This document shows, in pieces, positions 31,819-41,293 of a DNA stretch of 64,000 bases. Source of the stretch: Gemmatimonadales bacterium (GTDB lineage: Bacteria; Gemmatimonadota; Gemmatimonadetes; Longimicrobiales; Gaopeijiaceae); assembly GCA_007695225.1 (NCBI GenBank), contig REED01000045.1, positions 1 to 64,000 on the forward strand, written 5' to 3'. The position numbers and the translations under genes are program-made. Under the pieces are notes generated by a model, which was not told the DNA's origin, ran no database searches, and worked only from the letters and a program-made list of their open reading frames with translations. Within the stretch, counting starts at the first letter, position 1. Every line of letters starts with the position of its first letter.

Positions 31819-33468
31819 TTGACCCAGGTTGGAGTCTACGGATGGGGTGTGGTGGCCCCACGCTCTCCTGACATCACTGCCTTCGCCCGGAATCTCGCCT
31901 CTGCCGAGAGCTGGCTTTCCCCCTTCCACGGGTTCGGCCCCGACAACTTCCTGGTGGGCAAGCCCGAGTTCGACTTCGAGGTCTATCGGAGTTGGATCGA
32001 GGCCCGATTTCCCCCGAACCGATTCCGGCAGCTCACCTCGAAAATGGATCTCACCACCCTCTATGCGGTGGGAGCCTTCATCCAGTCCCTGGATCAGAAT
32101 CCCGGGATCGAAGAGGTCCTTTCCGCCCTGGGCCTCGAGGCGCACGTGTATGTGGGGACGGGACTGGGTGCCCTCCCCACCATCCACGACGCCACCCTCC
32201 GCGCGGACCGGGCTCAGCGGGTCTGGAACCGCTTCTGGGCCCACCCCGATCGGAACGACGCGCTCCAGCGTCACCTGGGCGGTTTGGCGGGATCCGGGAG
32301 CACCGAGCGGGGCGGGGAGGTGGACGGCAGTTCGGAAGGGATCCCCCCCCATCCCGGTACCGTGGATGACGAGTTCGAGCGGGAGGACGCCCAAAACCGC
32401 TGGGATGCCTTCTGGGTGGCCCGCTCTTCCCACCTCCCCCGATTCCTATCCCAGTTGGCCGAGATCGAGGGGGCTTCGGTGGAGGGAGACGTGGAGGCCG
32501 GAAAGCTGAAGGCCATCCGGGAACGGGAGCGGAGGAAGGCACGACTCCTGGAGGAGTGGGGCGCTCCGCCGCCTCCCTGGGGAGAGGTGGACACCAACCT
32601 CATCTGGAACATCGCCAATACCCCGGCGTCCCAGATCTCCATGATGGGTCACATCACCGGGTTGGCCTTCGCCCCGGTGGCGGCCTGCTCCACCTTCGGG
32701 GTCTGCCTCAAGCTGGGAATGGACGCCATTCGGAGGGGGGAGGCGAAGGCCGTGGTGGTGGGCGCCACCGATCCTCCACCCCACCACCTCACCGTGGGAG
32801 CGTTCTACGGCGCCCGGGTGCTTTCCGCCGACGGAAAGGTTTCAAAGCCCCTCACCGGTCTCCGGGGCACCCACGTCGCCGGGGGTTCGGTGATCTGGAT
32901 CCTGGGGGATCGGGCCTTCATGGAGGAGAAGGGGTTCCACCCCCTGGGGATGGAGCCCCTGGAGGTGGGTGTCTCCTCCGACGCGGACCACATCATCACC
33001 CCCTCCCGAGAGGGGCCCACCCATGCCATTCAACAAGCGCTGGAGGGGAGTCAGGTTGCCCCGGGAGACGTAGCGAGCTGGGACCTCCACGCCACCGCCA
33101 CCCCCGGTGATTTCCTTGAAGTGGAAACCCTCCGAGGTATCCTCCCCGAGGACGTCCTGGTGACGGCCCGAAAGGGAACCTTCGGCCATGGAATGAGCGC
33201 CGGGGGTGGATGGGAACTCACCGCCCAGTACCTGGGCGTCGCCGAGGGAGTGCTCTTTCCCACCCCCCTCCGTCGGGGGGAGCTCAATGCGGAGATCTCC
33301 GGTGTCCATGGCGAATTCGTCTACGACGAGCCCTCACCCCTTGCTTCGGGTCACCCCGGGCGGCCCATGGGCAAGCTCTCCATGGGGGTGGGAGGGGTGA
33401 ATGCCTGTGTCGTCTCGCGGCCCCTTCTCTCTCCGCATCGGACCGGGTCCCCCCCGGGGGAAGATTAG
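31819..33468 (+). CDS. Stand-alone beta-ketoacyl synthase (KS) homologue
   Basis: This 549-residue protein has the thiolase-fold KS domain with all catalytic residues: Cys290 in APVAACSTFG, His424 in DLHATATPGD (corresponding to HGTGTPLGD), Lys452 and His457 in KGTFGHGMSAGG. Compared with FabF (~410 residues) it has an extra charged, probably helical stretch at about residues 130-245 between the first KS half and the Cys motif. No acyl carrier protein, malonyltransferase or reductase lies nearby, so it may elongate or condense a special acyl chain. Start is TTG with GGGAGGAA five bases upstream. Confidence 0.8.
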   Translation: MTQVGVYGWGVVAPRSPDITAFARNLASAESWLSPFHGFGPDNFLVGKPEFDFEVYRSWIEARFPPNRFRQLTSKMDLTTLYAVGAFIQSLDQNPGIEEVLSALGLEAHVYVGTGLGALPTIHDATLRADRAQRVWNRFWAHPDRNDALQRHLGGLAGSGSTERGGEVDGSSEGIPPHPGTVDDEFEREDAQNRWDAFWVARSSHLPRFLSQLAEIEGASVEGDVEAGKLKAIRERERRKARLLEEWGAPPPPWGEVDTNLIWNIANTPASQISMMGHITGLAFAPVAACSTFGVCLKLGMDAIRRGEAKAVVVGATDPPPHHLTVGAFYGARVLSADGKVSKPLTGLRGTHVAGGSVIWILGDRAFMEEKGFHPLGMEPLEVGVSSDADHIITPSREGPTHAIQQALEGSQVAPGDVASWDLHATATPGDFLEVETLRGILPEDVLVTARKGTFGHGMSAGGGWELTAQYLGVAEGVLFPTPLRRGELNAEISGVHGEFVYDEPSPLASGHPGRPMGKLSMGVGGVNACVVSRPLLSPHRTGSPPGED

Positions 33469-33502
33469 AAAAAAGGGGGAGGGCTCCTGAGAGCCCTCCC
33501 CC
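33469..33502 (-). terminator. Intrinsic terminator of glnN
   Basis: Read on the minus strand, GGGGGAGGGCTC and GAGCCCTCCCCC form a perfect 12-bp stem with a TCAG loop (33502-33475), followed directly by six T (33474-33469). It lies 28 bases past the glutamine synthetase stop. On the plus strand there is no T-run, so it acts mainly on the minus strand. Confidence 0.9.
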
Positions 33503-33530
33503 CCGGTCGACTGCAGCGTCCATCGGCGCC

Positions 33531-35714
33531 CTACTTCACGAAGAGCATCTCCCGATAGCTGGGAAGGTTGCGCAGGTCATCGGGAATGAGTCGCTCCAGG
33601 CGATCCACCACGTCCCGGACCTTGCCCATGGCAGGGATGATGTTCTCCCGCATATGGACGGCCTTGGAGCCCACGTCGTCCCCGCCCAGCTCCGCGTTCC
33701 CCTTCCTCAGGACCTCGAGGGACGACTCCAACTCATCCACCTGGGCTGCGATCTCCTTGGCCAAGCGGGTCACACCCGTGGTGCGGATTCCCACCTCCTT
33801 GCTCCGCCCGCAGACCTCCAGGAGTTCGTTGAGGTAGCGAACCGCCGCCGGGAGGAAGAGGGTGGCGGCCATTTCTGCAGAGGTCTCCCCCTCGATGTTG
33901 ATCATGTGGAAGTACTGCCCCAGCGAGATCTCGTAGCGGGACTCCAACTCCCGCCGCGACAGGACGCGGTACTTGTCGAAAAGCTGGGCGTTCTTCTCCT
34001 TCACCAGCAAGGGAAGGGCGTCCAGGGTGCTGGGGAGGTTCAGGAGGCCTCGGCGTTCCGCCTCTTCATGCCAAGCCTCGGAGTAGCCGTCGCCATTGAA
34101 GATGATCCGACGGACCCCCGGCACCACCTCTGCCAGCACCGCCCGCAGCCCCTCGTTCAGGTCGTCGCCGGCCTCGATCCGGGCCTCCAGCTTCGTGGTG
34201 AGTTCATCCACCGCCTCGGCCACGATGGTGTTCAGGACCGTGGCGGGAAAGGAGATGGACTGGCTGGCACCCAGAGCCCGGAACTCGAACTTGTTCCCGG
34301 TGAAAGCGAAGGGGCTGGTCCGGTTCCGGTCCCCTGCGTGCTTGGGAAGGTTGGGGAGAACCTTGACCCCCAGCCCCAGGATTCCCCCTTCCTTGGAGGA
34401 CTTTGCCGAACCCGCCTCGGCGATCTGCTCGAAGATGTCGGTGAGCTGATCCCCCAGGAAGACGGAGATGATGGCCGGGGGGGCCTCGTTGGCACCCAGA
34501 CGATGGTCGTTGCCGGCGAAGGCGATGGCGGCCCGGAGGAGATCCTGATGTCGTTCCACCGCCACCAGCACTGCGGTGCAGAAGAAGAGGAACTGGATGT
34601 TCTCGTGGGGCGTCTCCCCCGGCTCCAACAGGTTCTGGGAGTCGGTGGCGAAGGACCAGTTCAGATGCTTCCCACTTCCGTTCACGCCGGCGAAGGGCTT
34701 CTCATGGAGGAGACAGACAAGGCCGAACCGGCGAGCCACCCGGCGGAGGGTCGCCATGACGAGCTGCTGGTGGTCCGCCGCCACATTGGCGTCCTCGTAG
34801 AGCGGGGCCATTTCAAACTGCCCCGGAGCCACCTCGTTGTGACGGGTCTTGATGGGGACACCGAAGCGGTAGAGCTCGTCCTCGACCTCCTGCATGAACT
34901 CCAGCACCCGGTCCGGGATGGAGCCGAAGTAGTGGTCCTCCATCTCCTGACCCTTGGGGGGCGGGGCCCCGAAGAGGGTCCGACCCGAGGTCATGAGGTC
35001 CGGTCGCCGGTAGAAGAACTCCTGGTCCACCAGGAAGAACTCCTGTTCGGCGCCCAGGGTGGATCGGACCTGCACCGTCTCCACCCCGAAGACCTTGAGG
35101 GCCCGCACCGTCTGGTCATTCAGGGCGAGGATGGAACGGAGGAGGGGGATCTTCTGGTCCAGCGCGTCCCCGGCCCAGGAGGAATAGGCCGTGGGGATGC
35201 AGAGGGTAGCGCCTCCGGGCCCATCCACCAGGAAGGCCGGGGAGGTGGGGTCCCAAGCCGTGTAGCCCCGGGCCTCGAAGGTGGTGCGGAGCCCCCCGGA
35301 GGGAAGGGAGGAGGCGTCGGGCTCCCCCTGGATCAGTTCCCGACCGGAGAACTCGGTGATGGCCCGTCCCCCATCGGAGGGCGAGAGGAACGAGTCGTGC
35401 TTCTCTGCCGTGAGTCCGGTCAGGGGCTGGAACCAGTGGGTATAGTGGGTGGCGCCCCGCTCCAGGGCCCACTCCTTCATGGCCATGGCCACGGCGTCCG
35501 CAACCGAGATGTCCAGGACCTCGCCGGACTGGATGGTGGCCAGGAGGTTGCGATAGGCTTCCTTCGGGATGCGCACCTTCATCTCGGAGAGGCCGAAGGT
35601 GTTGATCCCGAAGATCTCATGGGCGGGGAGCCGCTCCTTTCGAAGACCGTTGGTCTCGGGGGTCCAGGCTCGGGCGGCGAGGGCGGCTTCGAATCGGGGG
35701 GTCACGGGGGCCAT
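33531..35714 (-). CDS. glnN: Type III glutamine synthetase
   Basis: This 727-residue protein matches GSIII in length and motifs. It makes glutamine from glutamate, ammonia and ATP in the cytosol as a dodecamer. The conserved features are an N-terminal GSIII domain ([10 protein letters not shown]-like, [13 protein letters not shown]), metal-binding [52 protein letters not shown], and a GSIII-specific C-terminal helical region ([19 protein letters not shown]). The start is set at 35714, where AGGAGA precedes the ATG; the frame is open to 35774. It has its own terminator and diverges from the AAA ATPase gene. Confidence 0.95.
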   Translation of the reverse strand: MAPVTPRFEAALAARAWTPETNGLRKERLPAHEIFGINTFGLSEMKVRIPKEAYRNLLATIQSGEVLDISVADAVAMAMKEWALERGATHYTHWFQPLTGLTAEKHDSFLSPSDGGRAITEFSGRELIQGEPDASSLPSGGLRTTFEARGYTAWDPTSPAFLVDGPGGATLCIPTAYSSWAGDALDQKIPLLRSILALNDQTVRALKVFGVETVQVRSTLGAEQEFFLVDQEFFYRRPDLMTSGRTLFGAPPPKGQEMEDHYFGSIPDRVLEFMQEVEDELYRFGVPIKTRHNEVAPGQFEMAPLYEDANVAADHQQLVMATLRRVARRFGLVCLLHEKPFAGVNGSGKHLNWSFATDSQNLLEPGETPHENIQFLFFCTAVLVAVERHQDLLRAAIAFAGNDHRLGANEAPPAIISVFLGDQLTDIFEQIAEAGSAKSSKEGGILGLGVKVLPNLPKHAGDRNRTSPFAFTGNKFEFRALGASQSISFPATVLNTIVAEAVDELTTKLEARIEAGDDLNEGLRAVLAEVVPGVRRIIFNGDGYSEAWHEEAERRGLLNLPSTLDALPLLVKEKNAQLFDKYRVLSRRELESRYEISLGQYFHMINIEGETSAEMAATLFLPAAVRYLNELLEVCGRSKEVGIRTTGVTRLAKEIAAQVDELESSLEVLRKGNAELGGDDVGSKAVHMRENIIPAMGKVRDVVDRLERLIPDDLRNLPSYREMLFVK

Positions 35715-35826
35715 GGTTCTCCTGGGCTTCTTGGGAATCGGGGTGGGACCGGCACGCAAAACGTTCGGGCTCAATAGGAAGCTAGGAGGTTCACGGGGGA
35801 GACTGAAGGGGATGGGCCACCCAATG

Positions 35827-35855
35827 TTGCATATATGAGAATAACGTATTTATAT
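35827..35855 (+). promoter_or_regulatory. A+T-rich promoter, predicted leaderless transcript
   Basis: TTGCAT (35827-35832) and TTATAT (35850-35855) are 17 bases apart within a strikingly A+T-rich 40-base patch. A transcript start about seven bases later falls on the ATG at 35863, and no ribosome binding site precedes that ATG. This patch also lies upstream of glnN on the other strand and may serve both directions. Confidence 0.5.
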
Positions 35856-35862
35856 TTCTCTT

Positions 35863-37332
35863 ATGAATGATTCGTGGGGCGCATCGGGCGGAGGTCAGCT
35901 TCCGGGAAGAGAGTCCGCGCGAGCGCGACTCCGGGATGCCCTCCTGGCCACGTCTCCCCGGGTCCTACCCGTTGTGGGGATCCGTGGGGCGGGGAAGTCG
36001 GCGCTGGTGTCCGAGGCCTGTCGAAGGACCGGGCTTCCCACGGTTCACATGGTGGCACCCCCCGATGGAGAGGCGGCCCTCCGAGAAGGTCTCATGGAGG
36101 AGGCCTGGGCGGTCCTGGGAGATCTTCCCATGGTGGAGCGTCCGGACCTCCTCCCCACCGGAGACCCGGGAGTGGCCTGGGTTCACCTCCTGGATTCGAT
36201 CTTTGAGGCCCTGCGGCGGCGGGGAGGCGGGGTCCTGGTTCTGGATGGGGTGGAGGCCTTCGGTCGAGCCCGGAAACGCCTCCCTGGAGAGGTGGCGGAG
36301 AGTTGGCGCAGGGTGGCGGGATGGGACCTACCGCTGCACCTCGTCCTCGTGGCTCGGAGCCGGCAGGGGCTCGAAGGGTGGCCCGGAGTGGGCCTAGAAG
36401 AGACGGAGGATGCGGAGGTCGTGGAGCTTGACGGTCTCCCGTACCGCATCGCCGGATGGCTCCATCGACCGGCATCGGCTCGGGAGGCCTTCCGCTTCTG
36501 GGCCCTGTTCGGCGATCACCCCGGGCATCTGGCAGGGATCGTCCCAGGTGAGTCCCTTGAGGAAGCCGTGGCCCGCCGGGTGCTGGATCCCGCGGGGGAC
36601 CTCCATGACGCTCCCCTCCGACGTCTGGACGCCACCTTCCAGGCGCCACAGCGCTACCTCGCCGTCCTTCGGATTCTGGCGGAGGGGGAGCAGTCGTGGG
36701 GTGCCCTGGCGTCTCGGATGGGGGAGGGGAGCGGGAACCGGATTGCTCCCTATCTGAAGCGCCTCTCCGAGGAGGGACTGATTCGCGTGCGGCGGCCGCT
36801 GGGATCCTCTGAGAGTTCCCGGGATCGGCGGTACGGGCTCGCGGATCCCTTCCTGGGGTTCTGGTTCCACGTGGTGCTCCCCCGGAGAAGTGCACTGCTG
36901 AGGCTCGGTTCGGAGGGTTTCTGGGAGTGGGAGTGTCGACCCCGGTTGCAGGATCACCTGGACCGGTGGATGCCGGAGGCTGCCCGGCGATGGCTCCAGG
37001 AGCACGCTGCGGAGGGGCTGGGGGCCCCGGCCCGGGAAGTAGGATCCATCTGGGGCGCGGAGGGACCGGACCTGGATGTGGCCGGACGACTCACGAGCGG
37101 AATGGTGGCCTACGGAGTCGTCCAACGGGGCGATGAAGAGGCGGGACTTCCGCTCCTCGAACTCCTCCAGGACCGGGTGTCGACCACCCGTTACGGAATC
37201 GGTAGGGAAGCCCGGGCTTCCCTGTTGTTCATCCAGGGACCGGAGGGTGAGGCCCTGCGCCGAGGGGTGGCTCGGGAGAGGATGGCCCGGATCCTCACCA
37301 TGGAGGATCTCATGGGAACGCAGTCCGGGTAG
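35863..37332 (+). CDS. AAA ATPase of the archaeal ATPase/DUF234 type
   Basis: This 489-residue protein has an N-terminal P-loop ATPase (Walker A GIRGAGKSAL at about residues 39-48, Walker B VLVLDGVEAFGRA at about 126-138), a winged-helix-like middle (about 270-315; APYLKRLSEEGLIRVRRPLG) and a C-terminal DUF234-type domain beginning RRYGLADPFLGFWFHVV. It is the layout of the archaeal_ATPase plus DUF234 proteins, which are common, often multi-copy and of unknown role, sometimes linked to mobile or defence loci. It sits alone, divergent from glnN. Confidence 0.75.
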   Translation: MNDSWGASGGGQLPGRESARARLRDALLATSPRVLPVVGIRGAGKSALVSEACRRTGLPTVHMVAPPDGEAALREGLMEEAWAVLGDLPMVERPDLLPTGDPGVAWVHLLDSIFEALRRRGGGVLVLDGVEAFGRARKRLPGEVAESWRRVAGWDLPLHLVLVARSRQGLEGWPGVGLEETEDAEVVELDGLPYRIAGWLHRPASAREAFRFWALFGDHPGHLAGIVPGESLEEAVARRVLDPAGDLHDAPLRRLDATFQAPQRYLAVLRILAEGEQSWGALASRMGEGSGNRIAPYLKRLSEEGLIRVRRPLGSSESSRDRRYGLADPFLGFWFHVVLPRRSALLRLGSEGFWEWECRPRLQDHLDRWMPEAARRWLQEHAAEGLGAPAREVGSIWGAEGPDLDVAGRLTSGMVAYGVVQRGDEEAGLPLLELLQDRVSTTRYGIGREARASLLFIQGPEGEALRRGVARERMARILTMEDLMGTQSG

Positions 37333-37476
37333 GCGGGGCCCACGAGCCCGGACCCAGACCGACGGGCACGGGTAGGTCTTGGGGCATGGGTTCCAGGGGG
37401 TGCTCCATGACCGCCACCGGGAACCCTGTTCCATCTCCGGAAACTCTTGTCACCCCGCCCAGCAACTGGATACTCC

Positions 37477-38199
37477 ATGACCCGAAGCCCTTTGTCCCTT
37501 CCCGGGAGCGTCCTGTGGGCGCTCGCCCTCCTCCTTCTTCCCGGGTTGCCGTCGATGGAGGGGGCCGTGGGAGAGGGCCGCCTGGGAGGAGGTCTGGTGG
37601 CACAGGAACTCCGTGGGTCGGTGAGCGGGGCATTCTCCGGGTGGTCCCAGTTCTCCTCCTCCTGGGGCGGAGGTGGTGGAATCCGGATCCTGCCGTGGAA
37701 TTCGGTGGGCTTCGGTGTGGAGTTGGACCGGTGGAACTTCACGCCTACCGTCAACTCTCCGATCTGTGATGAAGAGGGGGACTGCGTCATCGAGCCGGTG
37801 GCCATGGCGAACCGGCTGGAGACGGTGACGTTCCTCCTCCTGGCCGAGGCCCTGCGCACCGAGGAGTGGCGGTTTCGGATCGGTTTTGGGCGGGTGGCGG
37901 GAACGGCGCGAGGCTCCGGGGTGAGCCAGCTGTCCGGAGTGGCGCTGACCCCCCCCGCAGCGGACCGCGAGGGAGGCCGCCTCGCCTGGTCCCGGGGCGC
38001 CGACGGGTCCGTGGTAGTCTTCGAAGTCCTCCGGGCCATTCCCCTTCCTGGACCCCTGGTTCCTTCTGTCCTGGCCAGCTATCGGCACCTCCGGCTTGAC
38101 ATGGAGGGATGCGTGTCGGGGGCGTTCTCCCCCTTCTGTGGGGAGACTTCCCTGAACGAGATCCAGCTGGGCCTCCACCTGCCCATCTGGCCCCGATGA
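37477..38199 (+). CDS. Secreted beta-rich protein of unknown function
   Basis: This 240-residue protein has a signal peptide (MTRSPLSLPGS, a Leu-rich core, cleavage near GLVAQE). The mature part is rich in Gly, aromatic and alternating residues (GGGGGIRILPWNSVGFGVELDRWNFTP; LASYRHLRLDMEG; NEIQLGLHLPIW), as in small eight-stranded outer-membrane barrels. Paired cysteines occur in SPICDEEGDCVIEP and in EGCVSGAFSPFCGE. I do not recognise the family. An upstream in-frame ATG at 37447 is less likely. Confidence 0.55.
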   Translation: MTRSPLSLPGSVLWALALLLLPGLPSMEGAVGEGRLGGGLVAQELRGSVSGAFSGWSQFSSSWGGGGGIRILPWNSVGFGVELDRWNFTPTVNSPICDEEGDCVIEPVAMANRLETVTFLLLAEALRTEEWRFRIGFGRVAGTARGSGVSQLSGVALTPPAADREGGRLAWSRGADGSVVVFEVLRAIPLPGPLVPSVLASYRHLRLDMEGCVSGAFSPFCGETSLNEIQLGLHLPIWPR

Positions 38200-38233
38200 A
38201 GGTGGATGTCCCGGTCCTCCTCTCGGGGAGAAG

Positions 38234-39046
38234 GTGAGTCGCCTGGGCGATGCCCGCGATGTCCCGGGGCGTTGGGCAATGGTTACCGGTGCTTCCGGGG
38301 GAATCGGTGCCGAGATCGCCCGGGAGCTGTCCGACCGCGGGTGGAACCTGATCCTCACCGCCCGCTCCGAGGGTGCCCTTCAGGCGTTGGCCCGCGAGCT
38401 CCGGGCCCGGGACGGGATCCTGGCTCAGGTCGTTCCCATGGACCTGGCGGACCCCTCGGGGCCAGAGGCGCTGGAGGAGGCCACGGAAGGAACGGGCCTG
38501 CCGGTGGATCTCCTGGTCAATAACGCCGGATTCGGCGAGTTCGGTTCCTTCCTTGAAGGGGAGTTGGACCGGAAAATGGGGATGGTCCAGGTGAATGTGG
38601 CCGCCCTCACCGAGCTTTCCTGGCGATTCGCGGCGGCCATGGCCGGAAGGGGAGGCGGTCGGATCCTCAACGTGGCCTCCACCGCCGCCTTTCAGCCCGG
38701 TCCCGGAATGGCCGTCTACTATGCCACCAAGGCCTACGTTCTCTCCCTGTCCGAAGGGCTTCGGGTGGAATTTCGGGACGCCGGAATCTCCGTCACCACC
38801 CTCTGTCCCGGGCCTACCGCCACAGGCTTTCAGGAGGAGGCGGGAATGGGGAATTCCGGGCTCCTCACCCTTCTCCCCGCCCCCGGGGCCCGGGAGGTGG
38901 CACGTTTCGGGGTGGAGGCGGCCTTGAAAGGGAAGGGGGTGGCCATCCCTGGATGGGTGAACCGTCTCCTGGTCCTGGGCGTGCGCTTCACCCCGAGACG
39001 GATCCTCCCCGACCTGGTCTACCGGATTCAGCGTTCCCGAGTCTGA
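38234..39046 (+). CDS. Short-chain dehydrogenase/reductase (classical SDR, DltE-like)
   Basis: This 270-residue oxidoreductase has the NAD(P)-binding TGASGGIG motif (residues 18-25), NNAG (residues 95-98), the catalytic Ser in NVASTAAFQPG, and YATK (about 160-163). An Arg after the second strand (TARSEG) favours NADPH. It is in the same group as enzymes annotated DltE or YqjQ, whose substrate is unknown. Translation begins at GTG with GGGGAGAAG upstream. It follows the secreted protein by 34 bases and may be co-transcribed. Confidence 0.85.
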   Translation: MSRLGDARDVPGRWAMVTGASGGIGAEIARELSDRGWNLILTARSEGALQALARELRARDGILAQVVPMDLADPSGPEALEEATEGTGLPVDLLVNNAGFGEFGSFLEGELDRKMGMVQVNVAALTELSWRFAAAMAGRGGGRILNVASTAAFQPGPGMAVYYATKAYVLSLSEGLRVEFRDAGISVTTLCPGPTATGFQEEAGMGNSGLLTLLPAPGAREVARFGVEAALKGKGVAIPGWVNRLLVLGVRFTPRRILPDLVYRIQRSRV

Positions 39047-39396
39047 CGGATCCGCGGAGGGATCCCGGCGGCAGGGTCCCCTCTGCGCCGCCGATCCCCT
39101 CCCGAGGAGGTGGATTCAGCTGGGCGTCCGGGGCTGGAGCGCCCTTCCCGGCCGCCGAGGACCGGGACGATCCGGGCCCTACCGGCCAAGCCCTCTTTGC
39201 CTGGCCGACGTCATCTCCTCCCGCAGGGACCTGTCTCTGTCCCCTTTGTGTGCACTATTGGATCGCCGGACGTCGAGAATCGTCAGCCTCCGCGCCCGTT
39301 GGGTTGTGCGGTCCTGCTTGTCCTCGCCCCCTCCGGGTCGGACATTGGGGTGAGGAAGGTCCGCTCCCTCTGACCCCATGGCTTCCCCCTTTCTTC
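39047..39396. other. Intergenic region
   Basis: This 350-base stretch shows no gene that I trust. TTTGTGTGCACTATTGG near 39245-39261 is the only locally A+T-richer patch and could hold a -10 element for the lipoprotein gene downstream. Confidence 0.3.
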
Positions 39397-39984
39397 ATGG
39401 TCCAGCCCTGCCGCCTGCCCCGTCCCGTTCTCCGGGTGCTCCTTCTCTCAGCGCTTGTGATCCCGATGCATCTGGCGGTCGGGTGCCGCGTTGAGGAGCG
39501 TCCGACAGAGGATCCTCCAACGGTGGAGCAAGCCCAGCCCCGGGAGGAGCCCGGGCCGGAAGCGGAGGAGGAGCTCCGCGCCGAGCCCTCCCCTCCGGTA
39601 TTGGATGTGGGGGATGCATTCTGGGCAGGGGAGGGCACCCGGGCCGCCGAATTGAGGGCCACCTTCCTGACCCAGGAGGCCCTGGCGGCCTATCTGGATC
39701 GAAGCCAGCCGGCGGCCCGGACGGGGGATGGGCGCCAGTGGTTCCTCTCGGATATCCTGGTCTCGGTGGAGTTCCCCGGGGCGGGGGAGCGGGCGATCTG
39801 GCGCGTGGCGGGACCGGAGGAGGTGATCACCCGCTATCTCGACGGGTTCCGGGAGCTGGCGTCCGCCCGGGAGGGATCCCCCGTGCGGGATCTGGGCATC
39901 CTTCCCCTGGAGGCGCGCCACTGCTGCGCGGAGGTGCCGCCTCAGCGGCGCCCGCCCCAGGAGGAGAGCGAGGACAGCGGCTGA
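39397..39984 (+). CDS. Lipoprotein of unknown function
   Basis: This 195-residue protein has a lipoprotein signal peptide (LRVLLLSALVIPMHLAVGC, Cys near residue 28). A Pro/Glu-rich linker (about 30-68) precedes a globular region with FLTQEALAAYLDRSQP and FLSDILVSVEFPGAGERAIWR. The C-terminus contains a vicinal Cys pair (RHCCAEV). I do not recognise the family. The start at 39397 is selected by the signal peptide; the frame is open far upstream. It converges with kbl. Confidence 0.6.
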   Translation: MVQPCRLPRPVLRVLLLSALVIPMHLAVGCRVEERPTEDPPTVEQAQPREEPGPEAEEELRAEPSPPVLDVGDAFWAGEGTRAAELRATFLTQEALAAYLDRSQPAARTGDGRQWFLSDILVSVEFPGAGERAIWRVAGPEEVITRYLDGFRELASAREGSPVRDLGILPLEARHCCAEVPPQRRPPQEESEDSG

Positions 39985-39999
39985 ACCTTCAGTCCTCTG

Positions 40000-41226
40000 T
40001 CAGTTCCCGAAGTCGGCCAGGGCGCCGAGGATCCGGTCCAGGTCCTCCGGGGTGTGGTCGGCGTTGATCTGCGTGCGGATCTCCTCGTCTCCCCGGGGAA
40101 CCACCGGGTAGGTGAGGCCGGTGACCAGGATTCCCTCCTGGAAGAGGTGCTCCACCAGGGCCCGGGTGCGGGCCGTATCCCGGATCATGAGGGGGACCAC
40201 CGGGTGGGCTCCGGGGATGGTCTCGATCCCGATCCGCCCCAGTCCCTCCTCGAAGCTCCGGGTCAGGGTGCGGAGCCGGTCCAGCCGTTTCCGCCCTTCC
40301 GGGGAGTCCACGATCTCCAGCGCCTTGAGGCAGGCCAGCGCCTCCCCGGGGGTGATGGGATTGGAGTAGATGTAGGTGGGCGCACTCTCCCGAAAGAAGC
40401 GGATGAGGGACTCGGAGCCGGTGACGTATCCGCCGTTCACCCCGAAGGCCTTCCCCAGCGTCCCGATGAGGACGTCCACCGGCGCCGAGGCGGTGAACTC
40501 CTCGGTCCCCCGTCCTGTCTCGCCAAAGGCGCCCACCCCGTGGGAGTCGTCCACCACCACCACCACATTCTCCTCGTACCGGTGGTCGTGGGATCGGGCG
40601 ATCTCCATGATGGCGTCCAGGGGAGCATGGTCCCCCCGCATGGAGAAGATCCCGTCGGTGACCACCACCGCGCGCCGGGCCGTTCCCTCACCCTCCACCA
40701 GCGCCTTTTCCAGCGCCTCCAGGTCCAGGTGGGGGTAGACCACCTTCCCGGCGGGACGGGCCAGACGCATGGCGTTGATGATGCAGTTGTGGTTGAGCTC
40801 GTCGCTCACCACCAGCGCCTCGCGGGTGATGAGGGGGACCAGGGTCCCCACCACCGTGGCGTACGCCGAGGAGAAGACCATGGCCGCCTCCCGGCCGTGG
40901 AAGGTCGCCAGGCGATCCTCCAGGTCCCGATGGGGGGCGTAGGTGCCGCTGATGAAGCGGACGGCTCCCGGGCCGGCTCCGAAGCGCCGGGCGCCCTCCT
41001 CTTCCGCTTCCAGGATCTCTGGCAGGAGGGAGAGGCCCAGGTAGGAGTTGGAGTTGAAGCGCATGAACTCCCGGTCACCGTGGTCCTCCAGGAGAAAGCG
41101 GGGGCCGCGGTCGCCCTCGGCCGGGCGGACGGCGGTGACCACCACCTCGGTTCCTTTGGCGGTGCCGGCTTCTTCCAGGGTGTTCACATGGGCGTCCAGG
41201 GCCCGAGTCAGTCGGTCGTGGGGCAT
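40000..41226 (-). CDS. kbl: Glycine C-acetyltransferase (2-amino-3-ketobutyrate CoA ligase)
   Basis: This 408-residue enzyme is a PLP-dependent alpha-oxoamine synthase. It splits 2-amino-3-oxobutyrate with CoA to glycine and acetyl-CoA, the second step of threonine breakdown. Visible motifs are NSNSYLGLS near the N-terminus, SDELNHNCIINAMRLA, DDSHGVGAFG (cofactor ring contact) and GTLGKAFGVNGGY with the Schiff-base Lys. Biotin (BioF) and 5-aminolevulinate synthases share the fold, but the neighbouring threonine-dehydrogenase-like gene 67 bases upstream on the same strand favours Kbl. Confidence 0.88.
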   Translation of the reverse strand: MPHDRLTRALDAHVNTLEEAGTAKGTEVVVTAVRPAEGDRGPRFLLEDHGDREFMRFNSNSYLGLSLLPEILEAEEEGARRFGAGPGAVRFISGTYAPHRDLEDRLATFHGREAAMVFSSAYATVVGTLVPLITREALVVSDELNHNCIINAMRLARPAGKVVYPHLDLEALEKALVEGEGTARRAVVVTDGIFSMRGDHAPLDAIMEIARSHDHRYEENVVVVVDDSHGVGAFGETGRGTEEFTASAPVDVLIGTLGKAFGVNGGYVTGSESLIRFFRESAPTYIYSNPITPGEALACLKALEIVDSPEGRKRLDRLRTLTRSFEEGLGRIGIETIPGAHPVVPLMIRDTARTRALVEHLFQEGILVTGLTYPVVPRGDEEIRTQINADHTPEDLDRILGALADFGN

Positions 41227-41293
41227 GGTCTTCGGGGGGGGAGAAAGTGGAAGATGGGGGTGGTTCGGGATGGGCTGGGCCCAAGGTGGGCCA

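Noticed and set aside
33210-35777. An 855-codon plus-strand frame
   Set aside because: It is antisense to glnN, whose family motifs and terminator are unmistakable.
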